64,000 nt of DNA, taken from contig VXAU01004369.1 of the NCBI GenBank assembly GCA_013399695.1, positions 62,001-126,000 of the forward strand. The letters are read 5' to 3'. The translations under genes were made by a program, and so were the position numbers. A model generated the notes under the pieces. That model did no database searches. It saw only the letters and a list, made by a program, of their open reading frames with translations, and was not told the origin of the DNA. The stretch's first letter is position 1; every line of letters starts with the position of its first letter. Shown here one piece after another: positions 34,936 to 47,553 of this stretch. The DNA is from Formicarius rufipectus (Eukaryota > Chordata > Aves > Passeriformes > Formicariidae).

Positions 34936-37900
34936 GTTATTGTGCAAGTGACTGAAGGTAGTGGCTGTTGCTCCTACAATGCCCATCTCCCAATTCCACT
35001 GCATAAGGGAGATCAGCAAAAGCAGGGAAAAGCCCAAGTCCTGGATCCAGCAGTTCCTCCAGCAGTCCATGCCTGGGTGGCCACGTGGGGGAGGAAACAG
35101 AGACCTCAGAGGTGCTGGGGGCTGCAGGTTTAAAAGCTGATTTTCCCCTTGCCCCCACCTTCCTGGAGCATAGCTTGGAAACCTTCTGGCACCAGTGATA
35201 ACTAAAGGGGCAGAGGGAAATAATTCCAGGTCATGGAGCAGCCCCAGGACCCTGGGAAAAGGGAAGAGAACAAAGGCACCTTCCCTGAGGGCAGTGCCTG
35301 CCCTGCCCCAGCACAGGGCACATTCCAGGGCATCCCACACTGCCCCAGCTACAAGGTGGCATCCACAGACCTGCCACCTCCCCCAGGAAGGACTAACATC
35401 CCTCGGGAAGGACTGAGGATCACGAGGCTCCTCGGTGACCCAGCTCAGCCTGGTGAGTCAAAAGAAAAGTATTTTTTTCTTGGCCGGGTGAAATTTTCCG
35501 TGGATTTTGTGAGCTGATTCAAACCACCAAACACTCACATGAGCATCACAGCTGAGACCAGGGTGTGAAGACACAGTATGCTCAGGGGAAGCAGATCCAC
35601 CCTTCCCACTGTGGCTCAGAGCTACATCTTCAATCCAACATCTATCAAAGAGCCACTGGAGCATCCCAAAATCCACACTGTGGAACACGAGCCGGTGCCT
35701 TTCTCAGCCGGGGCAGAACATCCATCCTGCAAAAGTGCCTTGGCCTCTTCTGCATTCCAGCTGAGGAGTTCAGCTCCACACCGTGCCCTTCCCTGCCCTT
35801 CCCTGCTTCCTGCTCTTTCCACAGCTCCACCAAAGGCTGCAGCCCTGGCGGAGCCAAAAAACAGCCCGAGGGGCCAAAGTGGGTTTTGAAGCTGTGAGAC
35901 AGGAAGGGAAGCAAGGCATGTTCACACCAGCTGGAGTCACAAGGAGCCCTGTGATCCTCCAGGATTATTTTTATCCTTCATGGGAGACAGCAGGGAGGTG
36001 AGTCCTGGTAGGATGCAGCTCATTGCAGAGGGATGGAGGCTGTGGAGGTGCAGGAGAGCACTGAGGGCTCCTCTGCAGAGCAAAAAGGCAAGAACCAACA
36101 CAGACATCACCAGGACCACCTGAGCCTCAGGGCAATGGGAGCCACTGAACCCCAGGACAGCCACAAAACTCAGGCATTTACCAAAGGAAAAATAAAACAT
36201 CATGTGGGAAAAGCACCACTGGATCTAAGAGATTTTCCAGTCAACGCTGAGATCTCTATGGTACTACCTGATTTGATGTCTTCTAATTCTTTAATTAGCA
36301 ATTCATTTCAGTGCCATTAGTTCATTAGCACGCTGAAGCTTCCAGGAGATGTTTTACATACCACCTTGAACGTGTCAGCTCTTGCCAGCCCCCTGGAATC
36401 ACACTTTGGGAAGGCTCCCTCCCAGCACAGCCCCATCCCCTGCCCTGGAGTGGCTGCAAAGCACCCAATCCCCCCCTACAAACGCTTCCAGGATTGCTTA
36501 AAATCAACACCCACCTCCCACAGCCAAGCCAAGATGGGTGTTTGGGATCTGCCCCTTTGGGATCTGCCCCTGCAGACAATACCATGAACAGTGAGAGCCA
36601 GAGGTGATGTGCAGGAGGGTGTGAGGAAGGGAGAGCTCCAGGGAGGACAAGGTTATCCAAAGGTCAGGCTGCAATTCCACGTTATCTGCCAAGCTGCAGG
36701 CAGGGGGCTTTAAATTGTCCTTTTTGTGCTTTAGGGATTAAGCACTCTGGGAAAGGAGCCTGCCAGCACTGGGGACAGGGAGAGGAGAGATCACGGCCAA
36801 AGCCAGCCTGGTGCTCCTCCATCAACACAGCTCTGCTCCTCAGAGCACTGAGCACTAATTCATACACAGGGAACCCTTCTGATGGACATGGTAAACAAAA
36901 AATAACGGCCAGCACTTGAAATAAGTAAAATCAAGGAATCTGCCATGAAAATCTGTATGTGAAGGTCTCAGAATTCAATTTATGAGGCATCCCCAGCTGG
37001 CACAAGGAGCCAAGGGGCACATGACTCTGCACAGGCTGTCACCTCCAGCCAGCTGAGGACTTCGAAGGAGAAGGGAGGGGAGGCAGGAGGTGATCACTCG
37101 TGCTCAACTCTAAAGTTCTTTAACAAGCATTCCTGAAGGTTTTAACCTAATGGAGCTGGCGACAGGAGGGTGACGCCCTCCCTCATCCCTGCAGAGGGAA
37201 ACCAGGATCATTGTCATTTTCTCCACAGGAGGATTCTGCTCAGGAGCTGCTGAACATCACCAGCACCCAACCTGTGGCTGTTCCCATCACTGACACAAGC
37301 CCACACATCATGTGTCAATATAATAAAACAGGTGACAAGGGACAAGACTTTTTAAAACATCCCATAATACCCAACATACAAGGCTGCTGCCTGGTGTTTG
37401 TGATGATTTCATATAAAAGGAAGCTGTACTGACACTGCAGGACCAGCTGCCTATCAAGAAAGGAGTTTCCAGCTCGTGTTACTTCAGTGCAAGGAGTTTT
37501 CTGGCCCAGCTGGAGCAACAATAACTCAGCAGCAACCTGTGCAATGGGCTGCTCTCTGCTCTCAACCGATGCAATTAGGGGGTGTTACTTCGGATTCCCA
37601 GCCATGGCTTCCTCAGCCAAGGGGTCCATCGAGATGGGAGCCACTTCCAAGACCCAGGATCCCACGGTGCCAAGGGGCAGCTCACCTGTGGCTCCTGGGA
37701 ATGCTCCTGGGACAGAGTGGGGGGATTACACAGGAGCTTCCTCAGCAGAGACAGAAGGACAGAGAGCACCAGCAGGAATTTGGGGGCATTTGTCCTCATT
37801 GTACCAATCAGTCATATCCTCCCCTAGAGAGGTCACACAGGTATTTAAACCATCATGAGGAATCTCCATGCTGGAGGTGGAGGTTTTATGCCTGTTTTAT

Positions 37901-40900
37901 GGGGAGATACTAAAGCCCCTTTAATTCAGGAGTAATGAAAGCATCCTCGTGTTGCACAGCAAAAACACAGCCATGTGGGTTTTCAAGCAGATCTAACTGC
38001 ATGTTCAAAGCACCACATGTGGCTTTTCCAACACTTACCCACATAAAGAGCTCTCGGTCCATAATCTGCCATAATGCTTTAAGATGAAAAGTATCCCACC
38101 CTTCCCATTCCACTCCTCATCCCTCTGGCTTCCCAGCAAATGAAAAGGTTTTGACACACTGAGGTTCTCTTGGGCAGATAAAGGCACCTGGTGGCACGAG
38201 AGCTGAGGGCTCCCAGAGGCTCTTACACAACTGAGGGGCTTTATCCTAAGCCCAGAGCAGGCGAGGTCAGCGCTCACCTGGGCAGCTCCAGCACAGCCCG
38301 GATTCCAGGGCAGGAAAAGCTGCCCAGAACCAGAACCAGCACGACCCCCTCCCCATTCCCAGTGCCTCTGCCAGCAAAGCCAGTTCTCATTGCCCCAGAT
38401 ACTTCTGAAATATAGTCCTTAAATATTGTACGGAAGAAGCGATTCAGGGACATCCAAGTCTGGACAAAGTCCTGTCTGCATGTTTGCATTATCGCTGACA
38501 AAAGGGATGGGTTTATGATGATTCCACCTATGATTAAAAATACTCCTCAAAAAAATAAAATAGCAGCAAATCACAAATATCAGCAGCATCTGGGCCCCAG
38601 TTCTGCCAGGAGGAGTTTCACAGATCATATACCTGGGTTGATGTGCAATCCCATACCTGCCATGTAACATCAGCTGGGGTTTCCTGCTACTGGAGCCAAG
38701 GACAGGCACAGTCAGACCTGCACCCCCAAACACTCCAACCTAAAAAATCACCCCACTTTTAGCAACAAATGATCAGAATGAAGAAAAAAAATCAACCTCC
38801 CTCAAATCCAGGTAAATTTACATTTAACCTGAACCACTTCAGTTTAGTCTGTTTATCTTAAAGAGGAATTTTTAAGGAGCTGTAGACACAGGGTTTGCAG
38901 AATCTGAGACTGCAGAGCTGAGTTTTCCCTGAGGAAGAAAAGAGAACAGATGCTGCAGAATTCCAAAGCATGCAAGCCCAGCTAACCCACACAGCTCTTC
39001 AGAGACCACCTTGTCTTACTGAGGTGTGCAGGTGCCCACTGAGCTGAGAATTCCCAACTCCTCACACAAGTTCTCCACATGGATCCATTGGCAATACAAA
39101 GACAGAATCAGTTATGGTGAACACACACTTGATTCCAACACTGACTGAATGCAGCCCAAATGCTTCCAAACCACACAACCTGTGCATTTGTGTTTCTCAG
39201 GGTCCTGGGTCAGAGTTTGCTGGAGAAGTTGCTTCTGCAATTAAGTGACATAGTAAGCACAGTGCCTTTCTGTATTTTAAATGTAGCCAGAGTGATTTTA
39301 TCCACATCCTGCAACGTGTTCCTCCATGTTTCAGAGCACAAAGACAAGAGAAGGTTTTGCAAGGTCAGCTATTTCATCAGCCACCTTTATCTAACACTGC
39401 CTTTCTTTCCTTTCATCCCACAGGTTATTTAATCTTTACCAGATTCCAATACAACCAACAGCCCTCCTGAAGGGGAAACTCAACTGGAAATCCCCATCAG
39501 GAGCTCCAGATCTTGAATTCCAATTCAATTAATCAAACTTGCTACAGCCTGAAGTACCTGGCCTTTTCTCTTCGTTTAAATGATGATTCCATTTGAGTTA
39601 ACTTATACCCAATGTGCTTCTGAACTATCACACTGACTGGACATGAGGCCTGTTATGAAAATAAGAAATCCAAAACCTTTTGGGAGGCCAGGTGAGGGTC
39701 TGTGCACAGGTAAAGGACAGAGCAGGCTCAGCCAGGTAGGTCAATGCAACACTAACCCACACCTTTCAGCAGCAGGAGGAGCATCACGTCAGGTCAGGCA
39801 GTGGGGAGAAGCCCACCTGTCACTGCTTTGTGGACCATCTGTGGCCCTGGTGGGATCTGGTGCCCCAGGGGGATGAGGTGCTGCCATGGCACCTCAGAAA
39901 ATGCCTGATGTGCACTGTGGCAAATCCCAAGGCAATCCATGGATGATCCCACAGACAGCAGGGATTTACTTTTGCTGTTTACTAGAAAATAAATTCTCTA
40001 TTATGGCAGAGAAAAGAGCCTTGAAAAAGAAAAATCCTTTAGGAATCTCCTCCTAAATGAAGGGATTGAGTACTGAAGCTTTGGCTGTTGGTGCTGCTTC
40101 CAAGGTTAAAAACCCTTCCATCCGAGGAAGCCTCTTCCTACTCAAACTCCATGGGGTTCCCTCCTCTCCCATTTCCTTACTGGAAGAGCTGATGCCCAGA
40201 GGAAAGGAGCCAGCACAGCTCTTTGTGACACCCATGGGGACAGGGGCTCTCACATGGAAAAATCTGAGCATTTTTTAGGACCCTCCAAGAGGCGCCAGGA
40301 ATCTGAGATGAGCTGAGACATGGGATCACACACAAGGCCAGCAGCCAAGGGAGAACATTAAGGCGCAGAACAAAGCTCAAGCAAAAGGAATTAAAATGTC
40401 ACCATGCAGCTCCTGTGAAAGAGTAAATAATTTATTTCATTATGGATAAACTGATTCCTCCTTTGATTGTTTTCATTTTACCTTACTTTACCTGACCTGC
40501 TACATTCTAAGGAGTCGCTGAAATAAACACTGAACAATCAGCCTTTGCATGTTTTTCCTGCTCTTGGGTCTCTCATACTCTTGCTGCAGAAGGATAGGGG
40601 CTCTGACACTGGCAAAAGTTAAAAATAATAGCCATAATCCCATTTTTCCCTCCAGTGGCATTAATCCCCTTGGCTGCAGACGCCACGGGAGGAGCACACG
40701 AGTCCAAACAGAGCCGCTGTTTTGTGCCGCCCTTAAGAGCATCAGAGCAGATCCACAAGGAAGAGCCACTGCCCAAAGGAGTGCCACAGGAGCCACGTCC
40801 CACCTGGAGCTTCCACACAGCGCTGGAGCACATCTGCCCCCCTGCTCCCAGCTGCCCCCCAAGCACAGCCACCTGCAGCTGGTGTGGCACATCTCCCGTG

Positions 40901-41139
40901 GGAGCTCCTGCAGATGGAAGGAGGAACAGGCACTTCAGAACCTCCCAAAACTGCCACAGCCAAGAGGTTGGAAAGCCAAGCTGAGGGAGAGGTTTGTTCC
41001 CTTTACATTTCAGCTCCTGCCCTTTCTCCTCCTCTGCTGCAAACCAAGAAACACGGACTGGGGGGAAGAGCACAAGGCAGGGCACTGCTCCATCCAGCTC
41101 ACGGCAGGGGTAGGGCATTTCACATCCTACCCCAAGGGC
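34936..41139. other. Six kilobases with no supported gene
   Basis: No CR1, SINE or long tandem array is recognised. A 15-base duplication (TTTGGGATCTGCCCC twice) lies at about 36540-36570. Isolated strong donor motifs occur, such as GGGAGGTGAGTCC near 35999 (plus) and TGTGGGTAAGTG near 38040 (minus), but I could not build a coherent exon around either. Confidence 0.4.
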
Positions 41140-41418
41140 CTGGAGGGACAGGACAAGGGGGATGGCTTCCCACTGCCAGAGGGCAGGGTTAGATGGGATA
41201 CTGGGAAGGAATTCTTCCCTGGGAGGGTGGGCAGGCCCTGGCACAGGGTGCCCAGAGGAGCTGTGGCTGCCCCATCCCTGGAAGTGTCCAAGGCCAGGTT
41301 GGAAGGGGCTTGGAGCAGCCTGGGGTGGTGGGAGGTATCCCTGCCCATGGCAGGGGGTGGAACGAGATGAGTTTCAAGGTACCTTCCCAACCCAAACCAT
41401 TGTGGAATTCCATGCAAT
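41140..41418 (+). mobile_element. CR1 3' region
   Basis: Sense-strand CR1: GGACAGGACAAGGGGGATGG, GGGAAGGAATTCTTCCCTGG, GTGTCCAAGGCCAGGTTGG, CTGCCCATGGCAGGGGGTGG, and the tail TACCTTCCCAACCCAAACCA, ATTGTGGAATTCCATGCAAT. About 280 bases. It is the source of overlapping 223- and 273-codon chance frames. Confidence 0.92.
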
Positions 41419-43730
41419 TCCACCTGCTTTTGAAGCCTGGTGACCTTTGACGTGGCTCAGCCTCCCAGGTAAGGCAGGTACCTGGATTTGGGAGGGTAGC
41501 AGTGCCTTCCTGCCCAAGTTCAAAGAGCCAGCACTGAGCCTGGCCCTCACAGGGTAAGGAGTAGGGTGAGCAGCGTCCCAGCTCAGCCCTGAGCCAGAGG
41601 ATCCATCTCCTGGGATTCTGTCTTCCCTCGGGGCTCTGGGCCTGCCCAGAGTCTGAATGAACCGGCTGCAGCTTCCGGGCCTCAGGCTCTCAATGCCCCT
41701 TTGATCAGGGCCAGCTGACTCGCTCCTTCTCTGCAGAGATGGGGGTGGTGGTGGAGCATGAGAAATGCGTATTTGTGGCATTTGGGAAGAGAAAAAAGAT
41801 TTGGGGTTCTCATTCCCCCCAAAGCTTTGGAAATCCAGCAGCTACTTAGTAAAAGGCACAAACAGCAGTGCCACGTCTTCCTAAAGCACCTGAACTGTGG
41901 TCCCCTACCCTGCTCCATGCACTGATTCTGGCACGAGGCCACACACCAAACCATGTGTAAGCCTTCAGAATAAATCCCCATGTACAAATTTCCAAGCAGG
42001 TTCAAGCTTTAAATGGAAAGAAACCAACAATGTAAGCAGAGCTCGAGATGACACGCACCTGAAAGTGCACATGAGAAGTGCTGTGAGAATTAGTAAGGGG
42101 ACGCCAAAAAGCAAGTTTCTATTTGTTTCCTGGCAGAAGAGCTGGAGCTGAAAACACACGGATGGGAGGGGAAATGAAGAAGAGGATGCAAGGCCCTGGA
42201 AAGAGGGAAAGCTGATCCCATCCCTCCAGAGCAGTTGGGTGCAAATCCGGCCGCTCGGCACAAGCCTCCAATGAGACAAAGGAGCAGCTCATGCTGTCAC
42301 TCTCTGAGTCATCTCCTGTGTTCTGAACTCCCATGTCAGGCAAATAGAAAAGCCTTCTCCAGGATCAGCCCAGAGGAAGGGGATTATTGCCCTGGCTTCA
42401 GCAGCTGGGGTGCTTTCAGCTCTGCAGTATCCAACACACACATTCCATACACCCAACTCCTCTGCCCAGGAAGCCTCCACGGGTGTTTTGCCAGGCCAGC
42501 TAAGCCAGCATTAGCAGGCATGCAATTGGATTTTATGTTTTTGGATAGGAAAGGCTTAAGGGACTAAAACAAGATTTGTCCCTCCCTTGGCTAAGGGAGC
42601 TGTCTCTCGTGAAGTTTTAGAGGGTCAAGACATAAGTTTGGCCAAGACCTCAGCTACATCAACACCCTCCAACTTCCTCCATGCTGCAACAACAACCCCA
42701 GTGTAATTAATTATCTGATTTAAGACTTCCAGGCTGATGGTTGTGCATTACAACCATTACAACAAGTTTCTCTCTCCCAGAGCTCAGCAGAGCGAGTCCG
42801 AGTGTCTGGAAGTGCAGCCGCGTGTGTGGAGAGCACCACAGACGCATCACAGACAGCAAAACAGGAGCAGCAGAAAGGGCTCCCAAGGTCAAAGCCAACA
42901 CCAGACCTGCTAAACCCCAGGTTTTACCACAGCAAACTGTCCCCAAGAGGCTGGCAAGGGAAGGTGGCAGATTTCCCACTCAAAAAAAAGAAGATCCAGC
43001 TTGGAGAACTGGCACTGATGAATGAAGCCAGAATGGAGCCCTGGGGGGATTTGTGCCACGGCTGATGCTGAACCACACCATGGTTTGGGTGGCTTTGGGG
43101 GCACAGGGGGTTGGAAGATCAGACTTCATTTCCATCAGGGCTAAATGTGCCAAACCCCAGCTCAACTCAGTCCAATCTCAACATAAACCCTCTGCCACCA
43201 AACACAAGAGGCATTTCACCCACTGAATACAGCAAGAAAACAACTTATTCTGACTTTGTTGGGTAAGTTTGGGCATAAATTAGAAAAAAAAACCTTATTA
43301 GAAAGGACAATCTGAATGTTGTATCACGGACACATTGCACACTTTTTCAGTGAAGTGAAGGCCCCCAGGCCTTGAGATTCATTTCCCCTTTGATCCACAA
43401 GCCCCTACATTTCTTAGCCTTCTGGACACGTGGTGATGCTCACCCTTTGTACAGGAAATTGGAAGGAATTCAGACAAGGCTTTAGTTAAAGTTCAGACTC
43501 CCCCTATTGGGCTCTGCTGCCACACACGGATTTTACCCCAGGCACTGACTTGCAAAACTAACACCCCCCCAAACTGGAGCCAGACCCTCTGACAGGAATA
43601 ACAGAATTAAGGCAACACTTTCCAAGGGGTCAGGAGCGTTTGCATTGTGTGGCCAACCAGTTGTGAAGCTCTTTTTAGATAAAGTAACCCTTTCTGAACA
43701 ATTAGTGGACTATTGGCTTTTTAGGTGACA
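41419..43730. other. Stretch with no supported gene
   Basis: Just after the CR1 lies a consensus donor on the plus strand (CTCCCAGGTAAGGCAGG, about 41463), with no recognisable exon. The rest shows no repeat or coding signature. Confidence 0.4.
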
Positions 43731-43824
43731 GAATCCCAGAATGGGTTGGGTTGGGAGGGACCTTAAAGTTCATCTCGTTCCACCCCCTGCCATGGGCAGG
43801 GACACCTCCCACCACCCCAGGCTG
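43731..43824 (-). mobile_element. CR1 3' end fragment abutting a duplicated block
   Basis: Reversed CR1: AGAATCCCAGAATGGGTTGG, GGGAGGGACCTTAAAGTTCA, CCATGGGCAGGGACACCTCC, CCACCCCAGGCTG. It stops abruptly at 43824, where other copies continue with CTCCAAGCCC. The 92-bp repeated block begins at that base. Confidence 0.92.
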
Positions 43825-43915
43825 ATTCTCCTCCTTCCATCCCTGTGCTGTTGCATCTACCTGAAGTCAGTTCAATTTATTTAACACTATGGAACTTCAA
43901 GTCCTTAAAAACCAC
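43824..43915 (+). repeat. 92-bp direct duplication, copy 1
   Basis: GATTCTCCTCCTTCCATCCC to AAAAACCAC. It pairs with 44746-44837 at equal length with about nine differences (roughly 90% identity) and no indels. It matches no repeat family I know. Confidence 0.9.
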
Positions 43916-44745
43916 AATCACCTACTCAAGCAGGTTATCTCTCCTCAGGAAAGTCTGCCAGTCACTGTTCCCAGTCTGGAGACAGGAGCTGGCTGATGGG
44001 AGGGATGAACAGGAGCCATGCCTGGGGTGACTGTTTCCAGCCTGAAACCGTGTTCTCAGCAGCCACCTGTGCAAAAGCGTAAGTCATTCTCCATTTGGGG
44101 GGAAAAAAAAAAATCAGTCTTGTTCTCCTCCACGTGTCTGGATGCTGGTTTGCTCCCTGGTTGTCACACATTCCCTATGGAGTGCCCTGTTATCCTTCAA
44201 AAGGTGCAGATATGGCCTCACTCCCTTCCCCCAGGTACACATTCCATGTTCCAGTCAGTGAGGTGCTCACCAAAGACGACACAGCTTCACATGCTGTTAA
44301 AAATTGGTTTAGAGAATGGAAAGAACTATTTCTAGAAAAAAGAGCTGCACTGAGTTGCTCTGAAACCTGGGACAGCCTTTGTGGTCACCCCTCAATTGCT
44401 GACACTGTCTCATCTGCACAGTCAAACTCATCTCTGTCCTGCTCTCCCAGTTTGTTTCACCCAACAACACACCTGATTTTTGGGGCACAATCTCCCAAAT
44501 TGTGCCTGTTCTTCATGCTAAGAAGCATCCATTCCCCTCCATCCTCACTCCCAGCAGCATTTACATTTATTTTTGCATGCCTGCTACACACCAGTGCTCT
44601 CCATCAGCTGCTTCCTAACAGTTTATTTCCAGGAATTAATTCCACAGTGATGTTTCATAATGATTAGAGAGCATCTACCAGGTTTATTAACAGGGAATCG
44701 GAAAATTATCTTTCCTTTTGGTTCGTGGGAGATGCTGACCTGGGA
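43916..44745. other. Segment between the 92-bp copies
   Basis: Contains a plus-strand exon-like segment: acceptor CCTCACTCCCTTCCCCCAG ending at 44235, followed by an open frame with the peptide YTFHVPVSEVLTKDDTASHA. No clear donor closes it. I do not recognise the peptide and treat it as a chance frame. Confidence 0.3.
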
Positions 44746-44837
44746 GATTCTCCTCCTTCCATCCCTGTGCTGCTGCATCTACCTGAAGTTGGTTTAATTT
44801 ATTTAAGATTATGGACTTTCAAGTCCTTACAAACCAC
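44746..44837 (+). repeat. 92-bp direct duplication, copy 2
   Basis: Second copy of 43824-43915. No CR1 lies beside this copy; the preceding sequence is GAGATGCTGACCTGG. It may therefore be the source locus. Confidence 0.9.
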
Positions 44838-44984
44838 GAACAAAGCCGTGCTGGGGCAATGCCGAGCGAGTCCCAAGTGCTGCCCAGCCCTGCCGACCCC
44901 GCTGCCCCTCAGCAGAGCAGCTGTTTTAATAAGCACTTACATCTTTAGCTGCCTAATGCAATAACAAAATTAAACAGGACAACA

Positions 44985-45545
44985 CGGACACTAATCCAGC
45001 CGGGGCCGGGGAAAGCCATTTAGTATTCCCTTGCACCGGGACGAGCCATTTGGCTCCGCTCGGGGAAGGATTTGCCCGGATCTGTTTACACGATCCACTT
45101 TTCCCTGCTGGAGGCACGAAAGCAAATCCTCTGCGGAGAATCCAAGAGGCAACACGTTCTCCCCGCAGCTTTTTGCAACTTCTCCTGCAAACTGAGCAAA
45201 CAAAATGACTCCCGAGCCGGGGCTGGAGCTGCATGAACAATGAGCACGGGGGGACGCGGAGCCAACAAAGGCTCGGGGTGCGCTGGCGGGGCCCGGCCGG
45301 TCTCAAAGGGGCCTTTGTGTCGCCGGTCAATGCGGGCCCATTCAGGGGGGCTCAGAGACACAGGGAGCAAGCGAGGCTGGAGGAAGAGGAGCCGGGTCCC
45401 TCCGGGATGCCCCCTCAGCTGTGAGGCAGAGCAGGGGCTGCACAAGCCCTTCCCAGTGCCATTTCTGCCCAGAACCACCCCTGGTCCAAAGGACTCGCTC
45501 TGCTCGCGCCCAGCGTGCCCAGGACCGGGCAGCGAGTCCTCAGAG
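44985..45545. promoter_or_regulatory. CpG-rich island with SOX-like motifs
   Basis: GC and CpG rise well above the surroundings (CCGGGGCCGGGG near 45001, GCTGGCGGGGCCCGGCCGG near 45282). Within about 90 bases lie GAACAATGA (45235), AACAAAGG (45263) and CCTTTGTG (45311), which resemble the SOX core on both strands. GCAAACAAAA near 45197 resembles a FOX site. Candidate promoter or developmental enhancer. No exon could be tied to it. Confidence 0.4.
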
Positions 45546-47484
45546 GGCCTCTGAGTGGTGCAGAAATAGTAAGCTATAGAAAATAGCCCCTATTTCTGAG
45601 CCCGCTGGGTTTTCTGCCATCCCTCTCTCCCAACAATGAGCTATTGTTCCTCTCCTGGGACTGAGGAAATGTTTGTGTTCCTTCTCCAGGTCCTTCACAT
45701 TTACAGACCTGCTCTGCATTTGGACATCGTTCCCCACCGTGCTACAAAGCAGAGTTCCAGAGACAACACACTTAACGTTGACTTCACCAAACCAAACCAA
45801 CACCTCCTTCCTTGTTTTCTTACTGCTACCATAAAAGACAGCAGAACTCAACAGCAAACCAAAATACCCAGGAACAGCCAACTGGTGAGAGTCTCAGCTG
45901 GTGCTGGTGTCCCACTGAACACAGACACACCTCACCACCAGTCTGAAATGCAGAGTGATGCAGGTGAGCACCACCTCCAAGGGTCGGATGCTTGCTGGGG
46001 GTAATTCTTCTCCCAGATGTTGAAACAGAGGCACACACAAGTTCCCTGCCTTGGCCAGGGAGCCACCAGCACAAGTGTGTGTTCCCACACATCCATGGGG
46101 CAGGACCCTCATGACCATCATGTACCTCCTCGTGACCCACATGTCCCAAGGAACAGAAACACTCTGCTGTGAAAACCCAAGGTAAGCAATTCAGGCTGGG
46201 CTGCTCCTCTTCCCTCCCCAACAGGGCTCTCATTGCATAGGGGAGCCACGGCCGAGAGCCGAGGCCGAGCCTGCCGCGCTCCGGGACCACTGCCCAGAGA
46301 GGGCTGGAGAACAACGGAGACTCTGCAAAGAGTCCTTAACATCCATGAGAAACCTCCAAGGGAGAACAACCAACCAAGTGCCTATTTCCACTCCCTGAAC
46401 ATCCATCCAGGTGCCCCCGGGGTGCCAGGGCACAGCAGGGCCCTGCCCAGGATGCTCACACCCCCTGGCTCCAGGGAAACCCACCCTGTCTCCTTCAGCA
46501 GCCTGGCTTGGGACAACCACAGCAAGAGCTAAATTGGCTTAACCTTGTCTTCTTGCACCACCCCATGAGCTAATCCATATGCTGCATTGGAACACTTCAC
46601 TTCTGGGGACTCCCCATGTATTTTTGGAGTTGGCCAAGGAGCAGGCTATTTCTCTGTATTATACAAAGCAGGAAATATTAATTTGCCTAAAAACCAAGGG
46701 TTTCTCAACTGCAATCACAACAACGTTTGCAAGAACAGCTTGTAAAGACAAAAACTTTTTTCTCCCCATGCCAGAGTTGAACTCAAAAGGAGGAATAGCC
46801 CTCTGAAACTGCAGTTTGAATCAAAAGTGACTGAGAGGCAAACCCAGGAGTTGCACAGGGCACTGCTCACACAGGACACCATTCCCCTGGGGGGTAAAAA
46901 AAAAAAAAAAAAAAGAAGACTCCTGTTATTCACTGTTGAGATAAGATCTTTTTAGAGGAGCTGACCTGCTGTTTCGTTGGAAGACAGTGGAAGGTCTCCT
47001 TAGAAACAGCCAGCTGTGCAAAAGTTACTGTTCTCCAGGAATCCCAAGAGAGGATCTCCTCACAGGGCCTGAGCTGGAGGCATCTCCAAGCAGAACCTGG
47101 CACAGAACAGGGAGGATGTCACACACACAGACACTCACACACACACTCCACCAGGTTTTGCCTCCTTTGTTTCCCTGGAGGTGGGGAGGGTGATGTGGGG
47201 CAGGTGAAGAAGGTGATGTGGGGGAAGGCAACTCATAAAGATGGGAAGAACTTAAAAACCAAACCCTTGCACAGCAAACAACAAAGGATCTGCAGCTGCT
47301 GCAGAGGTGGGAATTTACAGCTGCTCTTGGTTTTCCCTCTTTTTTTAAAGCTGGGCTCAGTGCTCTTAGGTCCAGCTATCAGAATATCCTCAGAGGTGAA
47401 AAAGAATAAAGAAACAGAAAGATAAATGGAAGGAAATTATCCTTGGGGGATAAAACTAAGTGATTCTTGAGGCTGTCGTGCAGG
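45546..47484. other. Stretch with no supported gene
   Basis: Holds a 19-base poly-A run (46896-46914) and a short CA-rich run (47119-47150). Frames up to 162 codons overlap on both strands without recognisable domains. Confidence 0.45.
46896..46914. repeat. Poly-A run (19)
   Basis: Nineteen As following CCTGGGGGGT. No polyadenylation hexamer lies directly upstream and no processed transcript is recognisable, so it looks like a simple homopolymer. Confidence 0.9.
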
Positions 47485-47553
47485 GTCAGGAGCTGGACAC
47501 AATGACCCTTGTGGGTCCCTTCCAACTGGGGATATTCCAGGATTCCGTGATCT
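47485..47553 (+). mobile_element. CR1-type 3' end fragment
   Basis: Sense tail only: GGGTCAGGAGCTGGACACAA, TGACCCTTGTGGGTCCCTTC, CAACTGGGGATATTCCAGGA, TTCCGTGAT. The CCTTGTGGGTCCC form is shared with the SINE tail at 23800. It could therefore be a CR1 end or the tail of a SINE that lost its head. Confidence 0.8.

Noticed and set aside
44095..44667. 190-codon plus frame with a protein-like segment
   Set aside because: It has a good acceptor but no donor, an unrecognised peptide, and ends in low-complexity Ser/Pro/Leu translation of C-rich DNA.
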